Source: Gammaproteobacteria bacterium (lineage in GTDB: Bacteria; Pseudomonadota; Gammaproteobacteria; SZUA-229). Taken from it: a stretch of 64,000 nt of DNA. The stretch covers positions 62,001-126,000 of the forward strand of contig JAOULX010000008.1 of NCBI GenBank assembly GCA_029881795.1, in the 5' to 3' direction. The notes under the pieces were generated by a model. It was given only the letters and a program-made list of their open reading frames with translations, was not told where the DNA came from and searched no databases. The position numbers were made by a program, and so were the translations under genes. Of this stretch, positions 10,989 through 20,852 are shown in pieces; the stretch's first letter is position 1, and each line of letters opens with the position of its first letter.

Positions 10989-12281
10989 TTATGCTGGCAG
11001 TCCCGGTTTCATTACTTCATCGAAGGACTTTTCTGTTTCATTAACAGTGGCACGCTCTGCAACCCAATCCACAACCATTTCTTCCAGAACCAGTGCTTCA
11101 ACACTCGCCATTGCCTGTTGGTTTTGATTATAGTAGTTAATGTATTGATCTGGGTCATCATACGCCGATGCCGCTGTTTTTATTTTTTCCTGAACAACAG
11201 CCTTGTCCAGTTTAATACCGTTTTCTTCGATAATTTTACTGATCAACAAGCCCAGTTTAACGCGGCGTGTGGCATCTGACTCAAAGTTATCACGTGGCAA
11301 GTTGTCAACATTCTGACCTTGCTGCTGCATTTGTTTTTGCAGGTGCGTAATTTCTTCATCAATCAGAGCTTTAGGAATCAGCAGTTCATTGGCATCAACA
11401 ATAGCATCCATCACACGCGCTTTAAACATACCATCAACATTGTTTTTAAGTTCGCGTTCCATATTGTTGCGGATATCCGATTTTAAAGTATCCACACTGC
11501 CATCTTCAACACCCAGTGATTTTGCCATTGCTTCATCAAGCACCGGAACTTTTGGCTCTGCTACCTGCTTTACAGTGATTTCAAAGCGCGCTTCTTTACC
11601 AGCCAGATCTGCCGCCTGATAATCTGCCGGGAATGTAACTTTTAGTTCGCCATCCTGATCTTTTTTCAGGCCAGTCAGTTGCTCTTCAAAACCGGGAATC
11701 ATACTCTTTGAGCCCAGTACTACCGGTACGTCTTTAGCAGCGCCGCCTTCAAAGGCTTCATCACCAATATAACCGGTAAAATCAACAGTGATCTGATCAC
11801 CGTCTTTAGAAGCACGATCAACCACGGTCCAATCCACACGCTGTTTTAACAGGGTTTCGATCATCTTGTCGATATCGCTATCAGCAACACTGGCGACATC
11901 TTTTTCAATCGTCAGTTTTTCCATTGCTGCCAGTGTCACTTCAGGATAAACCTCTAACGTTGCAACAAAGTGAAACGGTTGGTTATCTTCCAGTTTGACA
12001 TCAGAAATCGTTGGCATACCGGCAGGGCGTAGTTTTTCCTGAATCACAGCGTCACGATAAGAGCTTTCAATCATATCAGTCATCACTTCTGACTTTGCAT
12101 TACCAAGGTGCTGCTGGCGTACCACTTTCATCGGCACTTTGCCGGGACGGAAACCATCCATCTTAACGCGTGACGCAATAGACTTGAGTTTAGATTCAAC
12201 TTTCTGATCAATCAGATCAGCAGGAACTGTAATCGTAAGTTTACGTTCGAGACCTTCGCCTGTTTCGACTGAAACTTGCAT
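10989..12281 (-). CDS. tig: Trigger factor (ribosome-associated PPIase)
   Basis: 430 aa; MQVSVETGEGLERKLTITVPAD, GFRPGKVPMKVV ribosome-binding motif, FKBP core. Confidence 0.96.
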   Translation of the reverse strand: MQVSVETGEGLERKLTITVPADLIDQKVESKLKSIASRVKMDGFRPGKVPMKVVRQQHLGNAKSEVMTDMIESSYRDAVIQEKLRPAGMPTISDVKLEDNQPFHFVATLEVYPEVTLAAMEKLTIEKDVASVADSDIDKMIETLLKQRVDWTVVDRASKDGDQITVDFTGYIGDEAFEGGAAKDVPVVLGSKSMIPGFEEQLTGLKKDQDGELKVTFPADYQAADLAGKEARFEITVKQVAEPKVPVLDEAMAKSLGVEDGSVDTLKSDIRNNMERELKNNVDGMFKARVMDAIVDANELLIPKALIDEEITHLQKQMQQQGQNVDNLPRDNFESDATRRVKLGLLISKIIEENGIKLDKAVVQEKIKTAASAYDDPDQYINYYNQNQQAMASVEALVLEEMVVDWVAERATVNETEKSFDEVMKPGLPA

Positions 12282-12327
12282 GGAGCACCTCTTTATATAT
12301 GCATTGATGTATTTAAAAGTAAGAAAA

Positions 12328-12412
12328 TGGTGCGAGTGGGGAGACTCGAACTCCCACGGGTTGCCCCACTAGAACCTAAATCTAGCGCGTATACCAATTT
12401 CGCCACACTCGC
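12328..12412 (-). tRNA. tRNA-Leu(TAG), CCA encoded
   Basis: 85-nt class II tRNA with long variable arm; anticodon stem CTAGA-TTTAGGT-TCTAG, anticodon TAG. Confidence 0.95.
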
Positions 12413-12429
12413 AATGTGTCTATCATAAC

Positions 12430-12456
12430 AAAAAGCCCGCATGGCGCGGGCTTTAT
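12430..12456 (-). terminator. Rho-independent terminator between tRNA-His and tRNA-Leu
   Basis: Reverse strand aaagcccgc-gccat-gcgggctttttgtt: 7-bp GC stem plus T-tract. Confidence 0.7.
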
Positions 12457-12495
12457 TGCCAGTGAGATTTCAGTTAATCAAAATCTCACTTTATA

Positions 12496-12572
12496 TGGGG
12501 TGAACGATGGGGCTCGAACCCACGACAACCGGAATCACAATCCGGGACTCTACCAACTGAGCTACGCTCACC
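12496..12572 (-). tRNA. tRNA-His(GTG), CCA encoded
   Basis: Anticodon arm CCGGA-TTGTGAT-TCCGG; encoded extra 5' G opposite C73, typical of tRNA-His. Confidence 0.96.
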
Positions 12573-12625
12573 ATAAATATTTTGCTCGACCGTCTGCTTC
12601 TCAGACAATCCGAACCCTGCCAATA

Positions 12626-12702
12626 TGGCGCGCCCGGCAGGACTCGAACCTGCTACCCTCGGCTTAGAAGGCCGATGCTCTATCCAGATGAGCTACGGGC
12701 GC
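12626..12702 (-). tRNA. tRNA-Arg(TCT), CCA encoded
   Basis: Reverse strand GCGCCCGTAGCTCATCTGGATAGAGCATCGGCCTTCTAAGCCGAGGGTAGCAGGTTCGAGTCCTGCCGGGCGCGCCA; anticodon TCT. Confidence 0.96.
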
Positions 12703-12743
12703 AGAATACTGCTTATCCGTTATCCATTCAGATAAACTGAAAT

Positions 12744-12820
12744 TGGTCGGGGTAGAGAGATTCGAACTCCCGACATCCTGCTCCCAAAGCAGGCGCGCTA
12801 CCAGACTGCGCTATACCCCG
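12744..12820 (-). tRNA. tRNA-Pro(TGG), CCA encoded
   Basis: Reverse strand CGGGGTATAGCGCAGTCTGGTAGCGCGCCTGCTTTGGGAGCAGGATGTCGGGAGTTCGAATCTCTCTACCCCGACCA; anticodon TGG. Confidence 0.96.
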
Positions 12821-13068
12821 AACTTTCTCCCAGATAACTGCTTATCTCGAAGGCCGAGGATAATACGCGGATGCCTCGTTTAGGTCAACAGGTATTCGGT
12901 ACAGAAAGTGGTTTTTTTTCAATTCATTCATTAGCTTGTATGAATTCTATCCAAATAGCGAAGTATCGGTATTTGCCAGTTTAATTTAATCATCTTTAAT
13001 ACCAATGTTTGTTATTCCATGAGAAAATGTGTGATTAATCGTTTCACCACAGACTACAGGTCGAATGC

Positions 13069-13932
13069 ATGCCAGCCCAGAATATTGATGGAAAACAAAT
13101 CGCTCAGGATTTAAAACAAGCCTGTAAACAGCGTATTGATAAACGCCTGGCAGCCGGCCAACGCGCTCCTGGTTTAGCGGTTATTCTGGTGGGTGCCGAT
13201 CCAGCTTCTGAGGTTTATGTCAGAAACAAGCGCCAGAGCTGTGAACAAATCGGTTTGATTTCAAAATCTTTTGATTTGCCGGCCAGTACCAGCCAGCAGA
13301 CTTTGTTTGACTTAGTCAGTGAACTCAATGCCGATGACACGATAGACGGCATTCTGGTTCAGCTGCCACTGCCAGATCATATTGACTCGTCACTGATCAT
13401 AGAACACATTACCCCGGCCAAAGATGTTGACGGCTTTCATCCATACAATATTGGCCGACTGGCGCAACGCATCCCCTTATTACGCCCCTGCACGCCCTGG
13501 GGCATTATGACGATGCTGGACAGTGTTGGCGAAAGCTACAAAGGCCGCCATGCTGTCATTGTTGGCGCTTCAAACCATGTGGGCAGACCAATGGCGATGG
13601 AACTATTGCTGGCCGGCGCCACTGTCACCAGTACCCACCGCTTTACTAAAGACCTCGCCAGCTTTGTCGCGCAGGCCGATATCCTGATAGTGGCTGTTGG
13701 TAAGCCCGGTATTGTCAAAGGCGAATGGGTGAAACCCGGCGCCACTGTCATTGATGTAGGGATTAACCGCACTGACGCAGGCAATCTGGTCGGTGATGTT
13801 GACTTTGCTGCCGCCGCTGAACGAGCAGCCTATATTACTCCCGTCCCTGGGGGAGTTGGTCCGATGACCGTGGCTATGCTGATGAGTAATACGATTGATG
13901 CCGCTGAAATCCGCGACAACTATCCAAACTAA
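13069..13932 (+). CDS. folD: Bifunctional methylenetetrahydrofolate dehydrogenase/cyclohydrolase FolD
   Basis: 287 aa; [80 protein letters not shown]. Confidence 0.96.
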   Translation: MPAQNIDGKQIAQDLKQACKQRIDKRLAAGQRAPGLAVILVGADPASEVYVRNKRQSCEQIGLISKSFDLPASTSQQTLFDLVSELNADDTIDGILVQLPLPDHIDSSLIIEHITPAKDVDGFHPYNIGRLAQRIPLLRPCTPWGIMTMLDSVGESYKGRHAVIVGASNHVGRPMAMELLLAGATVTSTHRFTKDLASFVAQADILIVAVGKPGIVKGEWVKPGATVIDVGINRTDAGNLVGDVDFAAAAERAAYITPVPGGVGPMTVAMLMSNTIDAAEIRDNYPN

Positions 13933-13945
13933 GCTCTTTCTACCC

Positions 13946-14347
13946 TCAGTGGCCTGCCAGCCCTTTCAGAACCATATCGGTATAACTGACGATACCGATT
14001 ATTTTCCCATCTTCTACTACCGGTGCCCGTGACAAGCCCATACGTTCAAACAAACGGGCGCAATAACGGATATCCATTGACGGTTCAATTGTAATAACCG
14101 GCTTGGTCATAATCTCATAGATATTCACCCGTGCCGGTGAACGATCTTTGGCGAGGACTTGCTTGGCAATATCCGACAATAAAACCATACCGTATTCATC
14201 GCCTTCAAACCGCTTATTAACCAGCAATGTTTTGGTTTCTACATGCCTCATTTGCTCGAGTGCTTCTTCAACTGTTAACTTACCGTCGATCATATCGATC
14301 TTGTTTTTCATTACATCACGAACTTGCACCCGATTTTCTGCTTTCAT
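13946..14347 (-). CDS. CBS-domain-pair protein
   Basis: 133 aa; RDVMKNKIDMIDGKLTVEEALEQM... and IYEIMTKPVITIEPSMDIRYCARLFERMGLSRAPVVEDGKIIGIVSYTDMV. Confidence 0.9.
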   Translation of the reverse strand: MKAENRVQVRDVMKNKIDMIDGKLTVEEALEQMRHVETKTLLVNKRFEGDEYGMVLLSDIAKQVLAKDRSPARVNIYEIMTKPVITIEPSMDIRYCARLFERMGLSRAPVVEDGKIIGIVSYTDMVLKGLAGH

Positions 14348-14694
14348 AACTCATCCTCCACCGCTGTCACCAGCTGCTCTACCTGATGCGCAACCCCTAC
14401 CGCATCTTCTACATCGATCTGAAAGGCAATACCGGTACCGGGGCTGGTATCAAATTGCCCAACATCTGAGATTTTTTCAAGAATTTGTCGACTCATGTGC
14501 TCCTCTACCAGAAACAACAAGACATCTCGCTGGCTTTCCAGCGACAAGCCAAAAAACGTCTTAGACTTTTCAATACCCTCACCTCTTGCACTATTAATAA
14601 CCGTAGCACCTGTAGCGCCGGTGGTTCGCGCGGCTTCAATTACCGCATCTGTTTTTGAATCTTCAACAAATGCAATTATCAGTTTGAAATGCAT
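14344..14694 (-). CDS. P-II-like (GlnB-fold) regulatory protein
   Basis: 116 aa; MHFKLIIAFVEDSKTDAVIEAARTTGATGATVINSARGEG...: beta-alpha-beta with T-loop-like segment. 4-bp overlap with the CBS gene. Confidence 0.75.
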   Translation of the reverse strand: MHFKLIIAFVEDSKTDAVIEAARTTGATGATVINSARGEGIEKSKTFFGLSLESQRDVLLFLVEEHMSRQILEKISDVGQFDTSPGTGIAFQIDVEDAVGVAHQVEQLVTAVEDEL

Positions 14695-14771
14695 ATCTCT
14701 GCTCTCTCTTTAACAACCGGCTAACCGGCGTTGTTTCATCACTTTAAACAGGCACAGCCTTATTAAATAAA

Positions 14772-15551
14772 TTATTTTGATCGTTTCCCGCGTTTACTCA
14801 TATATTCCGAAAGCTGCGCATAGGCCATTACCGACATCACCGGGAACAAACTGGCAAAGGCAATCAAACCAAAACCATCCAGCAGTGGATTTCTGCCCGG
14901 TACTGTTTCGGCAAGCCCCAGCCCCAGCGCCGCTACCAAAGGCACGGTTACAGTAGAGGTGGTAACACCGCCTGAATCATAGGCTAACGGTACAATTATT
15001 TTAGGCGCATAAAAAGTCTGGATCACGACAAAAATATAACCGGTAATAATAAAATAATGCATCGATAAACCACTGACGATCCGATAGGTTCCCAGCGATA
15101 TACCAATCGCTACGCCCAGCGCAACAGCAATACGCAAACCCCAGACGCCAATGGCACCACCGGAAACATCATTGGCTTTAATCGCAACAGCCATTAAGGA
15201 AGGTTCAGCGATAGTAGTACTAAAACCGATTGCAAAGGCAAAAATATAAACCCAGTAATAATCCAACCAGTTAATGGTATCGGGTATCGCTGTATTTTCA
15301 CCAAAAATAAATACCGGGCTGGTAAGCTGATCTGCCATCAGCCGGCCGATTGGAAACAGGGCTTTTTCAAGCCCGACCAGAAAGAAAGTCAAGCCAATGA
15401 TGACATAGATAAAACCGATCACAACATTTTTTAAATTCGGGATCGGACGACGGATAACCAATAACTGAAAACCCAACAGAATGAGTGCAATCGGTAGCAC
15501 ATCTTTCATGGTTGATAATAATGTATCCCATAAATTGAGCAGCAACATCAA
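14772..15551 (-). CDS. DUF1538 family integral membrane protein (paralog B)
   Basis: 259 aa; hydrophobic segments with [18 protein letters not shown] and [49 protein letters not shown]. Confidence 0.8.
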   Translation of the reverse strand: MMLLLNLWDTLLSTMKDVLPIALILLGFQLLVIRRPIPNLKNVVIGFIYVIIGLTFFLVGLEKALFPIGRLMADQLTSPVFIFGENTAIPDTINWLDYYWVYIFAFAIGFSTTIAEPSLMAVAIKANDVSGGAIGVWGLRIAVALGVAIGISLGTYRIVSGLSMHYFIITGYIFVVIQTFYAPKIIVPLAYDSGGVTTSTVTVPLVAALGLGLAETVPGRNPLLDGFGLIAFASLFPVMSVMAYAQLSEYMSKRGKRSK

Positions 15552-16288
15552 ATCACCATGCCATAGGCCATGACAAAAATCATCGGCAACAAAGATGCAA
15601 AAGCAATTAAACCAAAACCATCGATCATCGGGTTCCGGCCTTTAATGGATGAGGCAAGACCAACACCCAGTGCTGTAACTAAGGGCACGGTAATAGTAGA
15701 GGTAGTGACTCCTCCAGAATCATAGGCGATACCGACTATTTCTTTCGGCGCAAAAACCGTCATTATGACTACCAAAATATAACCACCGATGATCATGTAT
15801 TGAATAGACCAGCCTTTGAGGATACGAACCACACCCAAAACAATAGCAAAACCAACAGACAGTGCCACTGTATAGCGCAAACCATTAGCGTAACTCTGAC
15901 GAGCCAGCTCGGTCTGCTCAACCACTCCTCCATTGGCTGCGACAGTCGCCGCTTCAGCGGCAACCGCTATCAGTGCAGGCTCGGCGATGGTAGTACCGAA
16001 GCCGAGAGAAAAAGCGAACACGATTAACCAGAACACACTGCCTTTTCGGGCAAAAGCATGTGCCATGCTTTCACCAATCGGGAACAGCCCCATTTCAAGA
16101 CCATAGATAAAGAAGGTTAAGCCAAGAACAACAAACAACAGCCCCATTAAGAGTTCAGTAAGATTAGGCAACGGCTGACCAAACACCGCCAGCTGAAAAA
16201 CAACAACAACAATAATAATCGGCGCCAGATCCCGTAAACTCCCAGCCATCGATTTAAATAAAGCCCAAAACGCGTTATTCAAAAACAC
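15548..16288 (-). CDS. DUF1538 family integral membrane protein (paralog A)
   Basis: 246 aa; [18 protein letters not shown] and [49 protein letters not shown]. 4-bp overlap with paralog B. Confidence 0.8.
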   Translation of the reverse strand: MFLNNAFWALFKSMAGSLRDLAPIIIVVVVFQLAVFGQPLPNLTELLMGLLFVVLGLTFFIYGLEMGLFPIGESMAHAFARKGSVFWLIVFAFSLGFGTTIAEPALIAVAAEAATVAANGGVVEQTELARQSYANGLRYTVALSVGFAIVLGVVRILKGWSIQYMIIGGYILVVIMTVFAPKEIVGIAYDSGGVTTSTITVPLVTALGVGLASSIKGRNPMIDGFGLIAFASLLPMIFVMAYGMVI

Positions 16289-16357
16289 CTCTCTATAAAA
16301 TATTGAATATTTATTCCTCAGTCTATATGAGTTTTATTTGGAGGATAAGGGTATAAA

Positions 16358-18766
16358 TCAATTATCTGTTAAACGACGCTGCTGGCTATCCGGACTGTTT
16401 AATAAAGCCTCTGCTTTTAAAACCTCTTCTGTCATATTCATCACACTATCGGGAATAAGTGATATTGATGAAATACCCTGATTAACAAGCCAGTGAGTGA
16501 TTTCCGGAAAATCCGACGGCGCCTGGCCACAGATACCGACATATTTATTTTGTTTCTGGCAGGCAGTTATCGCCATTTTCATTAATGCTTTTACCGCATC
16601 ATTACGCTCATCAAAACCGGTAATGAGACCAGAGTCCCGATCCACGCCAAGAGTCAGCTGAGTCAGGTCATTCGAGCCGATGGAAAAACCATCAAAGTGC
16701 TGCAAGAACTGGTCAGCCAGCAAGGCATTCACCGGAATTTCGCACATCAAGTAAACACGTAAACCATCAGTACCCCGGCTCAGCCCTTGTTGCTGCATAA
16801 TCTGCAGAACTTTTGTGGCTTCATCCACGCTTCTGACAAAGGGCACCATCACATGCACATTGTCCAGCCCCATGACTTTCCTGACTTGCAACAGTGCTTT
16901 GCATTCTAGTTCGAAACACTGGCTGAACAAATCCGATGGGTAACGTGACGCTCCACGAAAGCCAATCATCGGGTTTTCTTCTTTCGGTTCAAAGCTTTTG
17001 CCACCGATCAGTGAGGCGTATTCATTGGATTTGAAATCCGATAATCTGACGATAACCGGACGCGGATAAAATGCCGCTGCAATCGTGCCGATACCTTCAG
17101 CCAGCCGATCGATATAATAGCGCTCAGGCGTTTCATAACCCGAAATAATGCCTTTGATTGTTTGCTGCAATGCCTCATCCAGTGTTTCAAGTTCAAGCAA
17201 AGCACGTGGATGTACCTTTATGGTGTTGTTAATAATAAACTCCAGACGCGCCAGCCCCACCCCTGCTACCGGTAAAAACGACGCTTCGAAAGCCTGTTCC
17301 GGATTAGCCAGATTTAACATGATATCGGTCGCCGGTTTTTTTAAATTACTGTAATCGACGGTGATTTTGTTAAATGACAGCTCACCATTATAAATATAAC
17401 CGGTATCACCTTCTGCACAAGATACGGTGACGATATCTCCATCTGAAATCAATCGCGTTGCATCACCACAACCGACAATAGCCGGAATACCTAGTTCTCT
17501 GGCAATAATCGCCGCATGACAGGTTCTGCCCCCGCGATTGGTCACAATGGCCGCTGCAATTTTCATTACCGGCTCCCAGTCCGGGTCGGTAATATCGGTC
17601 ACCAGCACCTCACCCGGTTTTAGCTGATACATATCGGCTGCGTCCAGTACCACTCTGGTTTTACCGGTAGCGATCTTTTTACCGATGCTACGACCTACGG
17701 CCAGCACTTCACTGCGCTCGTTTAAACTGTATTGAATTTGCTGTTGTGATTCTAGCGCCTGCACCGTTTCCGGTCTGGCCTGGACGATATAAAGCTGACC
17801 ATTAAAGCCATCTTTTGCCCACTCGATATCCATAGGACGGCCATAATGATTTTCAATTTTTATGGCGTAACGCGCCAGCTGCAGCACGTCTTCATCAGAT
17901 AATGAAAACTTTCGTCTTTCTGCCGGCGTGACATTAACATTATGAGTCGACAAGCCGGCGCTATTATCACGGGAATACACCATTTTTTTAGCTTTTTCAC
18001 CGAGCGAACGCCGGATAACAGGACGGTGTCCCGACAGCAGGGTCGGCTTAAACACGTAAAACTCATCCGGGTTAACCGCGCCCTGCACAACATTCTCACC
18101 CAACCCATAGGCTGAATTAATAAACACCACATCACGAAAACCACTCTCGGTATCAAGTGTGAACATGACTCCTGATGCACCACGATCTGAGCGTACCATT
18201 TTTTGCACACCGATCGACAAGGCGACATCATCGTGTGAAAACCCTTTATCAACCCGGTATGAAATTGCGCGATCAGTAAACAAAGAAGCAAATACCTGTT
18301 TACAGGTCATTAACAGGTTGTCGATTCCACTAATGTTTAGATAGGTTTCCTGCTGACCAGCAAAAGAGGCATCGGGAAGATCCTCTGCGGTGGCCGAACT
18401 TCTGACCGCGACATCGGTATTTGCCCCGTAATGCTTTTCAAGCTCCTGGTACGCAGCCACAATTTCTTGCCGCATCTGCTCAGGAATCTCGGCATGTAAA
18501 ATCATATTACGGATATTCTTTCCGGTTTTGCTCAGAGCAATTACATCATGAACATCCAGCTGCAGTAGTGCAGCCTGAATTTTTTCTTTAATATCGTTTT
18601 CTTGCAGTATCAGACGATACGCTTCCGCTGTGGTGGCAAAGCCATACGGCACATTCACGCCCTGCTCCGACAACGCTGAGTACATTTCGCCGAGCGAAGC
18701 ATTTTTGCCGCCGACTATTGCCACATCGTTAATGCCTATTTCCGCAAAAGTCTTAATGTATTTCAT
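16358..18766 (-). CDS. ppsA: Phosphoenolpyruvate synthase
   Basis: 802 aa; PPDK_N domain, GGRTCHAAIIARELGIPAIVGCGDAT phospho-His motif, PEP-utilisers C-domain (FSIGSNDLTQLTLGVDRDSG). Confidence 0.96.
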   Translation of the reverse strand: MKYIKTFAEIGINDVAIVGGKNASLGEMYSALSEQGVNVPYGFATTAEAYRLILQENDIKEKIQAALLQLDVHDVIALSKTGKNIRNMILHAEIPEQMRQEIVAAYQELEKHYGANTDVAVRSSATAEDLPDASFAGQQETYLNISGIDNLLMTCKQVFASLFTDRAISYRVDKGFSHDDVALSIGVQKMVRSDRGASGVMFTLDTESGFRDVVFINSAYGLGENVVQGAVNPDEFYVFKPTLLSGHRPVIRRSLGEKAKKMVYSRDNSAGLSTHNVNVTPAERRKFSLSDEDVLQLARYAIKIENHYGRPMDIEWAKDGFNGQLYIVQARPETVQALESQQQIQYSLNERSEVLAVGRSIGKKIATGKTRVVLDAADMYQLKPGEVLVTDITDPDWEPVMKIAAAIVTNRGGRTCHAAIIARELGIPAIVGCGDATRLISDGDIVTVSCAEGDTGYIYNGELSFNKITVDYSNLKKPATDIMLNLANPEQAFEASFLPVAGVGLARLEFIINNTIKVHPRALLELETLDEALQQTIKGIISGYETPERYYIDRLAEGIGTIAAAFYPRPVIVRLSDFKSNEYASLIGGKSFEPKEENPMIGFRGASRYPSDLFSQCFELECKALLQVRKVMGLDNVHVMVPFVRSVDEATKVLQIMQQQGLSRGTDGLRVYLMCEIPVNALLADQFLQHFDGFSIGSNDLTQLTLGVDRDSGLITGFDERNDAVKALMKMAITACQKQNKYVGICGQAPSDFPEITHWLVNQGISSISLIPDSVMNMTEEVLKAEALLNSPDSQQRRLTDN

Positions 18767-18905
18767 TATTGTTATCCCGACTGACTAATGGAGCTGACAT
18801 GACTGAAATAGCGAGAACTATTTTTCTTAACTATAATCAAAAACATCATCAAAGAAACCTAAATATATCAAAGTAATTCTATTTGACCAGCATTAACGAG
18901 ACTAA

Positions 18906-20852
18906 ATGAACAAAGACGGATTTATATCAACCGATTCAATAAAATGGTATCAGTTACTTAAGTTTCAGATACCGGCGGCTATTGTGGTTTTATTTGCACT
19001 ATTGACCAGTGCCATTAACTTCACTCTTGACTCGGTCAATGCACGGACACATGACTATGCCATTCTTAACCTTGCTGGCCAGCTCAGAGTTATCAGTGCC
19101 GGCATCATATCGCAAAGCCAGCAATACAAGACCAATGCACCGCGTGACTACAAAACATACAACAGAGACCTGAAACTATATGCCAGTACGCTACAGAATC
19201 AGGTCAGGCAATATGATGAGATTATCCAGGCTTTTAAAAAAAGAGAATTAAGCGGCGAATTAACCGGTCTCGACAGCCCATTAACCTGTAACTGGGATCA
19301 GACGTCAATCTCGCAACTGGATCTGACCGCATTTGAATGGGAAACATTCAGGGCAGGTCTGGAACAGTCCTTAGGTAACGACAAAGACGGACCGCGGCTG
19401 GAGTCCGCTGCCAGCTATATTCTTTCCAAAGCCAGCGCCTTATCCGCTTCAACTGATCTGTTGAGCAAAGAATTCAGACTGATGATGCAGCGCAAGCTCG
19501 ACAATCTCGTTATTACTATTAAAGCATTGATACTGCTGTCGGCCGTGGTCGCTGTCAGCATCCTGATATTATTTTATTTCAGATTAATAAAACCGTTAAC
19601 GAAAAACCTTGCCGGTATTGATCAGATCAGCAATGGCAACCTGCAGCACCAGATAGTGACACGGGCACAGAATGAACTGAGCAAACTGAGCAATTCCATT
19701 AACAATATGGCATCCTCATTAAATGCAGTTTTCAGTCTGACAACACATGTCAACAGCGCATCAACAGTCGATGAAACCTTACGCATTGTGTTTGAAGACT
19801 TCAAAGAAATATCACCAATCAACTGGGCTGGTATATTCAGCGTCAATGCCAGTCGTACAGAGATCAGACTGGAGCGACTATTTAGTGATTTCAACAGTTC
19901 ATTATCCGAAAACCAGTGTTTTGAATTCAGCGGATCAGTGATGGCTGATATGATTGATAAAGGCAACATAAAGATCATTAATGATACGTCAATAATCTAT
20001 CAGCTAAAACCGGATACCGCCATTGCTCAACTCTACAAAAACGACGGCCTTCAGTCCGTTTTATTATTACCTCTCACCACATCCTTTAAAGACGACAACA
20101 TAATCGTATTGGCTTCACATCAGATTAATGCTTATGATCCGGCAAGAAGCGAACTGCTCGGTTTTATTGCCCATCAACTAACCAACAGTTTTGAAAAAAA
20201 TGTGGTGATGGAAAACCTTGTTATCTCTGCGATAGAAGGACTGGCGAAACTGGCTGAAAGCCGCGACCCGGAAACTGGGGATCATTTATTACGAATGAGC
20301 CTGTATTCAGCTGTCATTGCCCAGCAATTAAAACGCAACAGCATATACAGCAACGAAATCGATAATCAATACATCAGAGACATTCTACGTTTTTCGCCGA
20401 TGCATGATATTGGGAAAGTCGGCATTGAAGACAGTATTCTGTTAAAGCCCGGCAAGCTCAGTCAGCCAGAAAGAGAAAACATGGAGTTACACCCACACAT
20501 TGGTGGCGATGTACTCAGACGATGCGAACAACAAATGAATCAGGTAGGCCACAGCATTTTTAAACGCGGCATTGAAATCGCTGACAACCACCATGAAAAG
20601 TTTGATGGCAGTGGTTACCCTGAGCAGTTATCCAGCACCGATATTCCACTGTCCGCAAGAATTGTTGCGGTTGCCGATGTATTTGACGCACTGACATCTA
20701 AGCGCCCTTATAAAGAAGCCTGGAGCGTCGAGAAAGCACTGCAGCTACTCAGTGATGAAAACGGCAAACATTTTGACCCGGTTATCATTGAAGCTTTTTT
20801 GCAGGCTATGCCAGAGATCATGCAGATCTATGAAGCGCACAAACATATCTAG
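18906..20852 (+). CDS. Membrane-bound HD-GYP domain protein (PilJ/NarX-like sensor region, HAMP, GAF-like, HD-GYP); putative c-di-GMP phosphodiesterase
   Basis: 648 aa; two TMs, LAESRDPETGDHLLRMSLYSAVIA, MHDIGKVGIEDSILLKPGKL, NHHEKFDGSGYPEQL, VADVFDALTSKRPYKEAW. Confidence 0.9.
   Translation: MNKDGFISTDSIKWYQLLKFQIPAAIVVLFALLTSAINFTLDSVNARTHDYAILNLAGQLRVISAGIISQSQQYKTNAPRDYKTYNRDLKLYASTLQNQVRQYDEIIQAFKKRELSGELTGLDSPLTCNWDQTSISQLDLTAFEWETFRAGLEQSLGNDKDGPRLESAASYILSKASALSASTDLLSKEFRLMMQRKLDNLVITIKALILLSAVVAVSILILFYFRLIKPLTKNLAGIDQISNGNLQHQIVTRAQNELSKLSNSINNMASSLNAVFSLTTHVNSASTVDETLRIVFEDFKEISPINWAGIFSVNASRTEIRLERLFSDFNSSLSENQCFEFSGSVMADMIDKGNIKIINDTSIIYQLKPDTAIAQLYKNDGLQSVLLLPLTTSFKDDNIIVLASHQINAYDPARSELLGFIAHQLTNSFEKNVVMENLVISAIEGLAKLAESRDPETGDHLLRMSLYSAVIAQQLKRNSIYSNEIDNQYIRDILRFSPMHDIGKVGIEDSILLKPGKLSQPERENMELHPHIGGDVLRRCEQQMNQVGHSIFKRGIEIADNHHEKFDGSGYPEQLSSTDIPLSARIVAVADVFDALTSKRPYKEAWSVEKALQLLSDENGKHFDPVIIEAFLQAMPEIMQIYEAHKHI

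Noticed and set aside
12416-12667. 83-aa + strand ORF across the tRNA cluster
   Set aside because: NDGARTHDNRNHNPG and RARQDSNLLPSA are typical antisense-tRNA translations, not a gene.
14148-14564. 138-aa + strand ORF opposite the CBS and P-II-like genes
   Set aside because: Spans both genes antisense; Ser/Pro/His-rich shadow translation.
17860-18291. 143-aa - strand ORF inside ppsA
   Set aside because: Same strand but different frame from the intact ppsA; no recognisable protein features.
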